Assembly (NCBI RefSeq): GCF_018224885.1
Contig: NZ_JAGTXB010000015.1
Coordinates: 122,572 to 186,571 of the forward strand
DNA length: 64,000 nt
Source: Chitinophaga hostae
Lineage (GTDB): Bacteria; Bacteroidota; Bacteroidia; Chitinophagales; Chitinophagaceae
Direction of reading: 5' to 3'
Part shown: one piece after another, positions 28,169 through 37,388 of the stretch
Position numbering within the stretch: the first letter of the stretch is position 1
Layout of the letters: each line of letters begins with the position of its first letter
Notes under the pieces: model-generated
Told to the model about the DNA's origin: nothing
Seen by the model: only the letters and a program-made list of their open reading frames with translations
Databases searched by the model: none
Position numbers and translations under genes: made by a program

Positions 28169-31100
28169 ATGAAATTAGTGTTATCCAGCAGCCTGGCAGA
28201 CCCAGGTCATGCAAAATTCCACCTGAGGTTTGGTATTTCCACTACCTGCCGCCTTATGCTTGCTGCCTCCGTTTTACTATTGACCAGCAACACGCTCCGG
28301 GCAGAAACAGCCTATACCATGGCGCCTGCTGCAAATACCAGCAGGTTGATCGGGATTTCCGGTTCCGTAAAAAATGAAAACGGGGAGGCACTTGAAATGG
28401 CCAATGTCATGGTAAAAGGAACCTCCTCCGGCGCCATTACTGACCATGCAGGCAGATTTACCTTGAACGCTCCCAACACGCAGGCTACCCTGGTCGTTTC
28501 CCTCATGGGCTATCAGACACAGGAGATCCCCCTCAACGGGCGTGCGGTGGTAGATGTCGTGCTCATAGAGAACAGCAAAGCCCTCAACGAAGTAGTCGTT
28601 ATCGGTTATGGTACTCAAAAGAAAGCGGACCTGTCTTCCTCTATTGCCACTGTCAACCCTAAGGATCTGCTGAAAGTTCCCGGTGGTTTCCAGGCAGCCA
28701 TGCAAAGCCAGGTGCCTGGGGTACAAATCACCGGCGATAAGATCAGGATCAGGGGAGTAGGATCTATCAACAATACAGACCCGCTCTACGTGGTAGACGG
28801 TATGATCGGCGGTGCCATGCCGGACGAAAATAACATAGAAAGCATCCAGGTACTGAAAGATGCTGCTTCCTGCGCCATCTACGGCGCCAGAGGGGCAAAC
28901 GGCGTTGTGCTGGTAACCACAAAACGAGGCGCCGCCGGAAAAACAAAAATTGACTATAACGGCTTCGGTGGTACCAAGGAGATGTCGCATAATGTTGGCC
29001 TCCTCAACGGTCAGCAACTGGCTGAACTGATCAACGAAGAAATGTATAACCAAAATCCCTCCCGCACGGATTACCTCCCTGCCTTGTCAGATCCTGGCAA
29101 AATCGGAAAAGGATATAACATGGTAGACGCACTGCTGAGAACGGGAAGTTACCAGAAACATAACCTGGCCATTTCCGGCGGTAATGAAAATGCCCGCTTC
29201 CGCATCAATACCAACTATTCTACAGATAAACCTGTCATCATCAAAGATGCCTATAAAAATTATGGCATCCAGTTCATATCCGATTTTACAAAAGGTAAGT
29301 TAAAAGCCGGTGAAACTTTTTCACTCAGCCGCAACCTCAGAAACTGGAGCAATAAAAATATTATTGATGCACAGAAATGGTCTTCTACCTTGCCTATCTA
29401 CGATCCTAACAGCACTACAGGGTTCGCAGGAGCAGGTAACGGTACCGACGTGGCCAGCGCCCTGGCCAATGCCCACCTCAACTCCAACGAGTCTGAAACA
29501 ATAGGCGCCAATGGTAATGCGTGGGTGTCCTATGAGTTTATTCCGGGCCTCCGCTATAAATTCAATATGGGTATCGACTTTTACAGGAACCGTACCCAGA
29601 ATTATATCTCCGCCTACTCCGTAGGTCAATACCAGAACCACGATCCGGACGAACTGACCATCTCCACTGCACAAAACAACAGGTACCTCTACGAAAATAC
29701 CCTCTCGTACGACCGTCAGATAAAAAAACATAACATCAGCGCATTGGCAGGTATCACCTCCGAAAATTCCGAATACCGCGCCGTAAATGCCGGCGCCAGA
29801 TCGCTGCCAAGCCCCGATCTGCTGATCCTGGGCCTCGCTCAGCTTACCTCTTCACGTGTGGTTGGATCAGGTGTAGGACGGACCGCCATGTACTCCGTAT
29901 TAGGCCGTATCAACTACGCCTACGACAGTAAGTACATGCTCACCGCCAATTTCCGCCGCGACGCCTCCGCAAATTTCGGTAAGGCAAACAGATACGGTAA
30001 CTTCCCTTCCTTCTCTGCAGCATGGAGAGTAAGCCAGGAAAGCTTCATGAAATCCGTACCTTTCATCTCCGACCTGAAAATCAGAGGCAGCTACGGAAAA
30101 TTAGGCAACTCCGATATCAGCCCATACCAATATCAGAGTACGGTCAGCTTCGACCATGTATGGTATTATCTCAATGATATAATGGTTACCGGCGCTCTCC
30201 CCGCCACACCGGCCAATCCAAATGTTAAATGGGAAAGCCAGAACTCCACCGACCTCGGTATCGATCTCTCCCTGTTTAATAATAAATTATCGGTTACGGT
30301 AGACTATTTCAATAAAAAAACTGCCGACATGCTCGTGAATGTTCCTATCTCCTACACCGCAGGATACCTGGACAATTTCCCGATACTGAACGCAGGTAGT
30401 ATCAGTAACAAAGGATGGGAATTCCTCGTCAACTATAAAAATACAGTAGGGAAATTCACCTATGCTGTTGGCGCCAACCTCTCAACGGTGAATAATAAAG
30501 TGTTAGGCCTCGGCAATGGTAACGAGATCCTCGCCGGGGGCGTAAACCCTGGCGGTGAAAACGTGACCCGTACCGCTGTTGGTAATTCCATCGGTCAGTT
30601 CTGGGGATACGTCACCGACGGCTTATACAAAACAAAAGAACAACTGGACGCCGATAAAGCCTTCGCTCCGAATGCAGCACTGGGCGACGTTCGCTTCGTA
30701 GACCGTAACCACGACGGCGCGATCAATGCTGCCGACAAAGCTTTTATCGGTAACCCTATCCCGCGCTTCAGCGGCGGATTTACCACGGATGTCAGCTATG
30801 CTTCAAAGGCCGGTACCTTTGATCTCTCCATGGTATGGCAGGGTTCCTACGGCAACGACATCTATAACAACAGCAAATACTGGGGAGAAGGTATGTACCA
30901 CTACTATAACAACTTCTCCTCTACGCTCGACCGCTACCGCGCTGAAGACCTGGTGTTTACCAACCCTGTTTCCGGCGTTAAAACCATCTACCCTAAAAAT
31001 ACAAATACCAATATGCCGCGTGCGGTGTTAGGAGATCCTAATAAAAATCTTCGTGTATCCGACAGGTTTATTGAAGATGGCTCCTATCTCCGGCTGAAAG

Positions 31101-31354
31101 CCCTTACCATCGGCTATACGCTCCCGGCATCTTTACTGAACAGGTATAAAATAGATTTCATCCGCTTCTACATTGGTGGCAAAAATCTGCTGACGTTTAC
31201 CAAATATGCAGGTTATGATCCTGAAGTGGCCTCCGACAACGGCCAAAGCAATGGCCGCTATAACCTGAACCGCGGTATAGATGCACAAATGCCATGGGGA
31301 CTAACCTATACCAATACCCGTGAATTCTTCCTCGGTATGCAGGTCTCCTTTTAG
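28169..31354 (+). CDS. SusC/RagA-family TonB-linked outer-membrane transporter
   Basis: 1,061 residues. A signal region (LMLAASVLLLTSNTLRAETA) is followed by a CarboxypepD_reg-like domain (GISGSVKNENGEALEMANVMVKG marks its start at about 63), TonB box-like NEVVVIGYGTQKK, a plug (LYVVDGMIGG; GARGANGVVLVTTKRG) and a barrel ending EFFLGMQVSF. No STN domain, in keeping with control by the adjacent HTCS rather than by a FecR/sigma pair. Imports an oligosaccharide or similar ligand with its SusD partner 24 nt downstream. Confidence 0.94.
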   Translation: MKLVLSSSLADPGHAKFHLRFGISTTCRLMLAASVLLLTSNTLRAETAYTMAPAANTSRLIGISGSVKNENGEALEMANVMVKGTSSGAITDHAGRFTLNAPNTQATLVVSLMGYQTQEIPLNGRAVVDVVLIENSKALNEVVVIGYGTQKKADLSSSIATVNPKDLLKVPGGFQAAMQSQVPGVQITGDKIRIRGVGSINNTDPLYVVDGMIGGAMPDENNIESIQVLKDAASCAIYGARGANGVVLVTTKRGAAGKTKIDYNGFGGTKEMSHNVGLLNGQQLAELINEEMYNQNPSRTDYLPALSDPGKIGKGYNMVDALLRTGSYQKHNLAISGGNENARFRINTNYSTDKPVIIKDAYKNYGIQFISDFTKGKLKAGETFSLSRNLRNWSNKNIIDAQKWSSTLPIYDPNSTTGFAGAGNGTDVASALANAHLNSNESETIGANGNAWVSYEFIPGLRYKFNMGIDFYRNRTQNYISAYSVGQYQNHDPDELTISTAQNNRYLYENTLSYDRQIKKHNISALAGITSENSEYRAVNAGARSLPSPDLLILGLAQLTSSRVVGSGVGRTAMYSVLGRINYAYDSKYMLTANFRRDASANFGKANRYGNFPSFSAAWRVSQESFMKSVPFISDLKIRGSYGKLGNSDISPYQYQSTVSFDHVWYYLNDIMVTGALPATPANPNVKWESQNSTDLGIDLSLFNNKLSVTVDYFNKKTADMLVNVPISYTAGYLDNFPILNAGSISNKGWEFLVNYKNTVGKFTYAVGANLSTVNNKVLGLGNGNEILAGGVNPGGENVTRTAVGNSIGQFWGYVTDGLYKTKEQLDADKAFAPNAALGDVRFVDRNHDGAINAADKAFIGNPIPRFSGGFTTDVSYASKAGTFDLSMVWQGSYGNDIYNNSKYWGEGMYHYYNNFSSTLDRYRAEDLVFTNPVSGVKTIYPKNTNTNMPRAVLGDPNKNLRVSDRFIEDGSYLRLKALTIGYTLPASLLNRYKIDFIRFYIGGKNLLTFTKYAGYDPEVASDNGQSNGRYNLNRGIDAQMPWGLTYTNTREFFLGMQVSF

Positions 31355-31378
31355 TCGTAAACCAATAAATGCTTTAAA

Positions 31379-32983
31379 ATGAAAAAATTCAATGTATATA
31401 CCTGCGTACTTGCTGCTGCAATGATGACCTACAGCTGCAAACCTGATATGGATCTTAATAACCCGCAGGAACTTTCCATAGATACCTATTATAAAACACC
31501 TGCCCAGCTGGAAGCAGCTGTTATCCCGGCATACCAGGCACTCATCGGTAAAGTGCAGGGAGGTTATGCCCGCTCTTTTTACTATGAACTGCTGGCTCCC
31601 GGTGATGACTTCAACCATACCTTTAAATGGGAACCCATGTACCAGGATACCTATAATACACCTTCCAGCGATGGTATGGCTTCAGGTAGCTGGAAAGATA
31701 TGTGGAACGGGATATTTGCTGCCAATATGGCTATCGACAGGATCAATGCTTTTACAGGGCATATAGATGATAAACAGAAATCAAGATTGTTGGGAGAAGC
31801 GCATTTTCTCCGCGGCTTACTTTATATGCATCTGGTAATGCTGTTCGGTGAAACAGTTCCCCTCATCAAAACTCCGGTGAAAAGCAACGCGGATTACTAC
31901 CCGACAAATTCCAAACCAGGCGAAATCTATGCACTTATCATCAGCGATTTTCAACAGGCGGCAGACCTGCTCCCTCTCAGAAGTGATATGTATAGCAACG
32001 CTGCCTTCATAGGAAGGGCCACTAAAGGCGCTGCGCAGTCCTACCTGGCAAAAGCTTATATGTACCGCCCTATACTGGAAGTTGGTAAGCCGGCAGAATT
32101 TGCAAAAGCACAGGAACAGCTGAAAAAAGTGATAGATAGTAAAGAGTACAGCCTGGTAAATAATTTTCGTGACAACTCCCTTGAAGCAACCGAAAATAAT
32201 CCCGAATCTGTTTTTGAAATACAGCTGCACAACGGGCCAGGATGGCTGGGAGATGATATGTCCGACTCCTGGAGATGGCAGGAAATCGGTATATATGATG
32301 GCACCGGTGGTGCATGGTGGAACCTCGCACCCAACAAAAAAACATATAATGAGTTCGAACCTGGTGATCCGCGTAAATATATGACGCTATTCTGCGACAA
32401 CGGCGCCTATTACACCCAGATCGATGGAAAGGTAACGAATTACGCCTATTGGATGGCACACCTGGCAACAAACAAGGACTTATATGGCACACGTAAATAC
32501 TGCCCTGATAAACAGGTGGCCGACTTCGATAATGGCATCAATGACCGCCTTTTAAGATATGCAGACGTACTGCTGTTATATGCCGAATGTCTCAATGAAG
32601 CAGGAGACGCCGCCAGCGCAAAACAATACATCAATATGGTCAGGCAGCGCGCTAATTTAGTCGTGCCCTCTGAACAACCGCAGCTCTGGTATCAGCATTC
32701 GCCAGGTACCATCCCTGGTGTAGACGGTCTTCTCGCAAAAGATACTACCATCAATGGTATCAGGCTCAATAACATCAAAAATATTATCCAGCACGAAAGA
32801 TTTGTAGAATTCTGTGGCGAATACCAGCGCTACTTCGACTTACTCCGATGGGGCATGGCTGATCCAAAATGGCTGGAACCACTTAAGGCTATAGGATGGA
32901 CACCCAAAGCAATGTACTATCCCTTCCCACAGGCCGAATTAGACAATAACAAAAACCTCACAGGAAATGCAATGAATCACTAA
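31379..32983 (+). CDS. SusD/RagB-family substrate-binding lipoprotein
   Basis: 534 residues with lipobox MMTYSCKP (Cys about 20). The SusD N-terminal segment is DMDLNNPQELSIDTYYKTPA, the TPR-like core contains KSRLLGEAHFLRGLLYMHLV, and the C-terminal motif is YYPFPQAELDNNKNLTGN. Surface capture lid for the preceding SusC. Followed immediately by a strong terminator, so this locus consists only of regulator, SusC and SusD; catabolic enzymes must be elsewhere. Confidence 0.94.
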   Translation: MKKFNVYTCVLAAAMMTYSCKPDMDLNNPQELSIDTYYKTPAQLEAAVIPAYQALIGKVQGGYARSFYYELLAPGDDFNHTFKWEPMYQDTYNTPSSDGMASGSWKDMWNGIFAANMAIDRINAFTGHIDDKQKSRLLGEAHFLRGLLYMHLVMLFGETVPLIKTPVKSNADYYPTNSKPGEIYALIISDFQQAADLLPLRSDMYSNAAFIGRATKGAAQSYLAKAYMYRPILEVGKPAEFAKAQEQLKKVIDSKEYSLVNNFRDNSLEATENNPESVFEIQLHNGPGWLGDDMSDSWRWQEIGIYDGTGGAWWNLAPNKKTYNEFEPGDPRKYMTLFCDNGAYYTQIDGKVTNYAYWMAHLATNKDLYGTRKYCPDKQVADFDNGINDRLLRYADVLLLYAECLNEAGDAASAKQYINMVRQRANLVVPSEQPQLWYQHSPGTIPGVDGLLAKDTTINGIRLNNIKNIIQHERFVEFCGEYQRYFDLLRWGMADPKWLEPLKAIGWTPKAMYYPFPQAELDNNKNLTGNAMNH

Positions 32984-33010
32984 TGGAATAGCAGCTTGCC
33001 AAAAAATGGA

Positions 33011-33048
33011 AAGCCGGTCTCTCATCAATAGAGACCGGCTTTTTTTTA
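33011..33048 (+). terminator. Rho-independent terminator of the susCD operon
   Basis: A perfect 12-bp stem (33011-33022 with 33030-33041), 7-nt loop and a run of eight T residues, 26 nt after the susD stop. Confidence 0.9.
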
Positions 33049-33137
33049 TTCTTTTACATACAGAAATTCTTTGCCGCCCTGCTTTAATATCATCTCTATC
33101 CTTACCAATCCTTTCACCACTTTACCACTAAAAACAA

Positions 33138-33170
33138 AAAACCTTGTAGAAGCTGATCCTACAAGGTTTT
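33138..33170. terminator. Second hairpin with T-tract
   Basis: A perfect 12-bp stem (33138-33149 with 33159-33170) flanked by A-rich and T-rich ends, so it could act in either direction. It could end a minus-strand transcript, including an ancestral tRNA-Lys transcript, since a 12-nt tRNA-end match lies 39 nt to its right. Confidence 0.6.
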
Positions 33171-33684
33171 AACTACTTCAGAGCACTTACTTTACTCCTG
33201 ATGGCGAACCCCTTGGGACTATATCAAAGGCTTATAAACCGCCGCTTTCAAGGTAATAAAAAGGTACTGTATCCTTTTTTGTATCCTTATAGATTAGCTT
33301 ATTTTAATTGGATTTGTAAGAACTCCTATTTACTAATTAAAGGTCCTGAAAAATTCCATATTGTTACAGTTTATTCTTTACGCTACAAAAGTAATGGCAT
33401 TTAGTTTAAATTTGCCACTAGGTAACCATTGCGAAATGGGGGCTCAATCATAGGAAACGCATTATAAGAAGAATGAAAAAGTAAAGTATTAGTTGAACTC
33501 AGCCTTGTATTTTAATATGCCAGTTATTATTCTGCCCGATGTGCTGACAAAGTACATGACTCAGCGAATCTAAAGATCTTTCACCTATCCGCAGAAATAC
33601 TGGCTGGTTCGATATTAAGGCCCTTGCTTTTACATTTAATCATTCTCAGGTTCCCTTTGGAACAACAAACGAATTGCCCTAACA
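33171..33684. other. Intergenic region with a 12-nt match to the tRNA-Lys end
   Basis: No convincing gene. CCCCTTGGGACT at 33209-33220 is identical to part of the 3' end of tRNA-Lys (44545-44556) and may mark an older insertion. The rest is AT-rich, with no repeats I can support. Confidence 0.4.
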
Positions 33685-34254
33685 ATGGAACAGATTAGAT
33701 TTTTTTTTCAAAGTAACTATACTGACTTTTCCGAACAGGATTGGTTGATTATTTCTTCTAAATTTATTCGGCAGGAATTTCCGAAAAAAACCCTTATCCT
33801 AAAGAAGGGTGAGGTAGAGGACTACGTCTCATTTATTGAAGAAGGCATTGTACGATACTTTATCCCAAAGGAAAATAAAGAGGTTACTTTTGAGCTTACT
33901 TTTTCAAATAACTTCATTGGAGCATATGATTCTTTCATTACCAGGTTACCTTCAGTTTATCATATAGAAACTATCACTCCAGTCACACTTTGGCGAGTAT
34001 CTTATCATGATGTACAAATGCTATTTCAAAGCACAGCAAGAGGAAACCTAATTGGCAGACTTGCGAGTGAAAAACTTTTTTTAGAGAAGGCAAGGCGGGA
34101 AATTTCGCTTTTAAATGACACGGCAGAGCAGCGGTATTTAAGCCTCTTCACAGAGCAACCTGATTTGATCAAAAAAATCCCGTTACAGTATATTGCGTCT
34201 TATATTGGCATTACTCCACAGGCATTAAGCAGAATAAGGAGGCGTATTTCTTAA
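33685..34254 (+). CDS. Crp/Fnr-family transcriptional regulator
   Basis: 189 residues: cNMP-binding-like domain (FPKKTLILKKGEVEDYVSFI, about 32-51) and C-terminal winged helix (IPLQYIASYIGITPQALSRIRR). Same class as the regulator at 6232 but not a close copy. A 7-bp inverted repeat directly follows the stop codon and overlaps the apparent promoter of the hydrolase gene downstream, arguing for direct control of that gene. AT-rich; lies between two tRNA-end-like sequences, so it may have come with an earlier insertion. Confidence 0.88.
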   Translation: MEQIRFFFQSNYTDFSEQDWLIISSKFIRQEFPKKTLILKKGEVEDYVSFIEEGIVRYFIPKENKEVTFELTFSNNFIGAYDSFITRLPSVYHIETITPVTLWRVSYHDVQMLFQSTARGNLIGRLASEKLFLEKARREISLLNDTAEQRYLSLFTEQPDLIKKIPLQYIASYIGITPQALSRIRRRIS

Positions 34255-34257
34255 CCT

Positions 34258-34295
34258 GGGTTCATTGGCCAATATTGAACCCTTAATTATTTTTG
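34258..34295 (+). promoter_or_regulatory. Promoter with overlapping inverted repeat upstream of the hydrolase
   Basis: GGGTTCA (34258-34264) and TGAACCC (34276-34282) form an inverted repeat around a central TTGGCCAA. A TTG at 34265-34267 and TATTTTTG at 34288-34295 fit the -33 and -7 elements with a 20-nt spacer. The repeat therefore covers the -33 element, as a repressor operator would; the Crp/Fnr protein is the obvious candidate. Confidence 0.55.
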
Positions 34296-34306
34296 TAGAA
34301 AAAAGA

Positions 34307-35293
34307 ATGAATGTACGTGCATTATTAATATTGATCTTATTAACTACAAAAATAATGGCTGGTAAATCACAAACAGATACATCAATTACCTATGTTCACA
34401 ACCTTTCCCAAAGTTTCAAATCGCAGTTTTTGCAGTCATTGATGACAGTACTCGGAAAGAAAAACACCATTGAAAAGCGCATCAAAACCAATAGATTTTC
34501 TTCAGAAGCCGTGGAACCCCCAAAGGTTTTACTGTCCGATTTTCAAACTCAGGTAAGGGAAATAAATCAGCGAAAGGTTTGGATGTTCAAGCCCAAACAA
34601 AATGCCTCATCCAAAGTAATTCTTTATATACACGGTGGCGGTTATATTTCGAACTTAACAAAATATGATTGGCGTTTCGTCCATGAGTTATTGGTCAAAA
34701 CCAACTGTTCAATTGTGGTACCTGATTACCCTTTGGTGCCGGTATCAAATTACAGCGATGTCTACGCCTATTTTGATAAGCTCTATCCAGTAGTGCTCTC
34801 TGAGACGTCACAGGAGAATATTATTTTCATCGGCAATTCTTGCGGCGGTGGTATTGCATTGGGCTTTGCCCAGAAACTGAGAGATGAAAACAAGCCGCAA
34901 CCTTCACAAATCATTTTGAATTCCCCTTGGCTTGATGTTACCATGAGCAATCAAGACATAATTGAAATTGACAAGAAAGATAAACTCCTTGGTATAAAAG
35001 GACTAAAAATGGCGGGAGAATTATACACAGCCGAGTTAAATCCAACAGATTACAGGGTAAGCCCTATTTACGGGGACTTTTCCGGATTGGGAAAAATCTC
35101 GCTATTTATTGGCACCCATGACTTGTTCCATGCCGATTCGAGAAAATTCAAACAGAAAATGAAGGTGCAGGACATTTCAATCAACTATTTTGAATACCCA
35201 AAAATGTTCCATGTTTGGATGGTTTTAACGGGTATGAAAGAGTCTCAACATGTCATCAGTCAGATGACAACATTGATTAACCTCGATGATTGA
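34307..35293 (+). CDS. Alpha/beta hydrolase, HSL/acetyl-hydrolase type, exported
   Basis: About 328 residues from MNVRALLILILL, a signal-peptide-like start at 34307 just after the promoter; an upstream TTG in frame is rejected. HSL-family marks: oxyanion motif HGGG at about 109-112, nucleophile elbow GNSCGG with Ser about 178, and the C-terminal region GTHDLFHAD and MFHVW supplying Asp and His. Members hydrolyse acyl esters such as acetylated sterols, sugars or small esters. Paired with a Crp/Fnr regulator; substrate unknown. Confidence 0.82.
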   Translation: MNVRALLILILLTTKIMAGKSQTDTSITYVHNLSQSFKSQFLQSLMTVLGKKNTIEKRIKTNRFSSEAVEPPKVLLSDFQTQVREINQRKVWMFKPKQNASSKVILYIHGGGYISNLTKYDWRFVHELLVKTNCSIVVPDYPLVPVSNYSDVYAYFDKLYPVVLSETSQENIIFIGNSCGGGIALGFAQKLRDENKPQPSQIILNSPWLDVTMSNQDIIEIDKKDKLLGIKGLKMAGELYTAELNPTDYRVSPIYGDFSGLGKISLFIGTHDLFHADSRKFKQKMKVQDISINYFEYPKMFHVWMVLTGMKESQHVISQMTTLINLDD

Positions 35294-35380
35294 AGCCGAT
35301 TGGGTTAATGAATAGATGTGATTACTTAAAATTAACTGTAATGGCTCCGATTTGCTCCGACTCATTCGGCATCATCCTTA

Positions 35381-35402
35381 TGAGACTCGAACCCAAGGCC
35401 AC
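35381..35402 (-). other. Possible tRNA T-arm remnant
   Basis: GACTCGAACCCAAG within this stretch matches the T-arm of tRNA-Lys (compare 44554-44567) but the acceptor side is not preserved. It could be debris of an earlier integration at the same tRNA, or chance. Confidence 0.3.
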
Positions 35403-35460
35403 ATACAAATCAATAAGTTGAAATTAAGTTTAAGTTCATCAATCAGCTTATCGAACCCAA

Positions 35461-35496
35461 AAAAGGCTTCAAAACGAATACGTTCTGAAGCCTTTT
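35461..35496 (-). terminator. Hairpin terminator left of the mobile element, probably the original tRNA-Lys terminator
   Basis: 11-bp stem (35461-35471 with 35486-35496), extended inward by four more pairs, with T-tracts on either strand. It lies 4 nt outside the left 21-bp att repeat. Before insertion it would have followed the tRNA-Lys gene on the minus strand. Confidence 0.65.
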
Positions 35497-35499
35497 CAA

Positions 35500-35520
35500 T
35501 TTCCAGTGATCCCCTTGGGA
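35500..35520. repeat. Left attachment repeat (21 bp, tRNA-Lys end)
   Basis: Identical over 21 bp to 44534-44554, which is the 3' end of tRNA-Lys plus 7 nt beyond it. Together the two copies bound the mobile element. Confidence 0.85.
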
Positions 35521-35639
35521 TTTCCGATCTATTTCCCAGTCTTATCTAAGTTTACTTAAAACAACCCTAACACGTTGGTTTTAAGCATTTTACAACATCG
35601 ATTCGCTTTTCTATTTCTTAATTTTATTAGAGTTGGCCC

Positions 35640-35664
35640 CACTTTAATAGACTAAAAAATAGAC
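35640..35664. repeat. Left subterminal 25-bp direct repeat
   Basis: 23 of 25 positions match 44470-44494. Located 6 nt before the integrase start and 120 nt inside the left att repeat. Probable arm-type binding site for the recombinase or its excisionase. Confidence 0.6.
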
Positions 35665-35669
35665 TAGCT

Positions 35670-37028
35670 ATGCTGTTACCATTAAAATTAGTATGCAAAA
35701 GTAGCAAGATTCGCAGGGATGGAACAAGCCTTATTTTCATCCAGTATTGTTTTAATTCCGAAAAAAGGGCATTACTTAATACCGAAATCGCCATTCCCCC
35801 CGCCTTTTGGAAAAGATCCCGAGTAGCCGCAAACCTGCCGGAAGCATTTGGCGATTCCGAAGTACTAAACAAAAGGCTTAAAGCCATGCTACGCTTAGTT
35901 GAGGACATTATCTCTCATGCGGTGCAAAAGAAAATAATAGACCTACTAGCCTTCGTTAAAGGCACCTTCAAACCAGACCTAGACCCTGAAACCCTTTCCC
36001 CTATTGCGGAGGAGGTTGCGGATAGGCAGCCGGAAACAAATCTGGACTTTTATTTCCAGATAGATGATTACATAAGGTGCAAGACCAACAAGGTTACGCC
36101 TGGCATGTTGCGGGTTTACAAAAACATGAAAGACCACCTACAGGCGTATCAGGACCACCGCAAGGCCACCATTACATTTAACTGTCTTGATTTTAACTTC
36201 TATGAGGGGCTGGTTGATTTCCTGACATTTGAATACATCCAACGTAGGCGAAAAAATGTTGTAAAGGGCCTTAAAACAGCCACAGTAGGCAAAACCATTA
36301 AGCAGTTGCGTATATTCGTCCGCGATAGAGTACGCCGTAAAATCATTCCTCCTATTGACTTATCGGATTTTAAAATACTAAATGAAGATTCAGACGCCAT
36401 ATACCTCTCGTGGAAGGAGATAAACCAGATATATAATACTGACCTATCGGATTCCCCCTCTCTCCTGCCCTATCGGGATTTATTTGTCTTGGGATGCCTT
36501 ACTGGGCTTCGGTTTTCAGACTTTTCTAACATCACGCCGGAGGATATACGGGAAGGGATGCTCCGGAAAAAGCAGGAAAAATCAGACCACTGGGTAGTAA
36601 TTCCTTTAATGGACGCTGCCAATGAGATACTTATAAATCGCTTTCAAAAGGTAATCCCTATCGTAAACAACCCGGATTTCAATGTAAATATTAAAGAAAT
36701 TGGCCGACTGGCGGGCATTTGCGAAACTGTCAAGTTCTCCTATAAGAAAGGGAATCAGGATATTGAGGTAATAAAACCCAAATATGGATGGATAACCTCC
36801 CATACCTGCCGGCGCTCCTTTTGTACCAATGAATTTCTTGCAGGAACACCGGTAGAGCTAACCATGAAAATCAGCGGCCATAAAAGCCTACAGGATTTCT
36901 ACAAATATATCCGTATTAGTCCGGAAGAAGCAGGCAGGAAAATAAAGGAAATATGGGAAAACAGAGATAAAACAGACATAATAAAACTGAAGCCAGATAA
37001 TTACTCAACGCCTTCCCAAACAGCTTAA
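35670..37028 (+). CDS. Tyrosine recombinase / integrase
   Basis: 452 residues. An N-terminal Arm/SAM-like region as in Bacteroidota integrases is followed by the catalytic domain: Arg281 in TGLRFSDF, His378 and Arg381 in HTCRR, His404 in SGHKS, and nucleophile Tyr413 in YKY. All key residues are present, so it should be active. It lies 150 nt inside the left att repeat and 6 nt after an arm-like repeat, fitting the role of integrating the element into the tRNA-Lys end. Confidence 0.93.
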   Translation: MLLPLKLVCKSSKIRRDGTSLIFIQYCFNSEKRALLNTEIAIPPAFWKRSRVAANLPEAFGDSEVLNKRLKAMLRLVEDIISHAVQKKIIDLLAFVKGTFKPDLDPETLSPIAEEVADRQPETNLDFYFQIDDYIRCKTNKVTPGMLRVYKNMKDHLQAYQDHRKATITFNCLDFNFYEGLVDFLTFEYIQRRRKNVVKGLKTATVGKTIKQLRIFVRDRVRRKIIPPIDLSDFKILNEDSDAIYLSWKEINQIYNTDLSDSPSLLPYRDLFVLGCLTGLRFSDFSNITPEDIREGMLRKKQEKSDHWVVIPLMDAANEILINRFQKVIPIVNNPDFNVNIKEIGRLAGICETVKFSYKKGNQDIEVIKPKYGWITSHTCRRSFCTNEFLAGTPVELTMKISGHKSLQDFYKYIRISPEEAGRKIKEIWENRDKTDIIKLKPDNYSTPSQTA

Positions 37029-37111
37029 ATATGGGTTCAAAGAAGCACTAATAGAAACGGCGCAAGAGAAAATCAAGCGCCGTTGTTATTAAATCATCGT
37101 GCCCCAAATGT

Positions 37112-37378
37112 TTACTTTTCCGCATCTCCAAAAATAGATGCAGATAGTGCTTTTGTCACCCCCTCCCCGATCTCGCGGATCTTCTGCTTTTCGGCATTGC
37201 TCAATGCTGGTATCAACTTACCATCAACACGCCTGTCAATACCTCGCATCTTCCTATAGAACGTAGGGGTACTATAATTACATTCTTCGCAAACCTGTTC
37301 CCTGAAGATTACAGGTAGCTTAGAAAATTCTGAATGCAGCGCGAGCAGCATGTTTGTTGGTTGTTTATTATTACTCAT
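37112..37378 (-). CDS. Small hypothetical protein of the mobile element
   Basis: 88 residues, basic in the middle (STPTFYRKMRGIDRRVDG) and possibly helix-turn-helix-like around FREQVCEECNYSTPTFYRKM. No signal or membrane segment. It lies 10 nt after the preceding small gene, so the two form a mini-operon facing the integrase. May be a DNA-binding accessory; not recognised. Confidence 0.6.
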   Translation of the reverse strand: MSNNKQPTNMLLALHSEFSKLPVIFREQVCEECNYSTPTFYRKMRGIDRRVDGKLIPALSNAEKQKIREIGEGVTKALSASIFGDAEK

Positions 37379-37388
37379 AAATCATATT

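Noticed and set aside
28277..29053. Minus-strand open frame of 258 codons
   Set aside because: Antisense shadow of the SusC gene, with no family features.
33201..33404. Small plus-strand ORF after susD
   Set aside because: Begins at the tRNA-like sequence and has no recognisable composition, promoter or neighbour; more likely intergenic.
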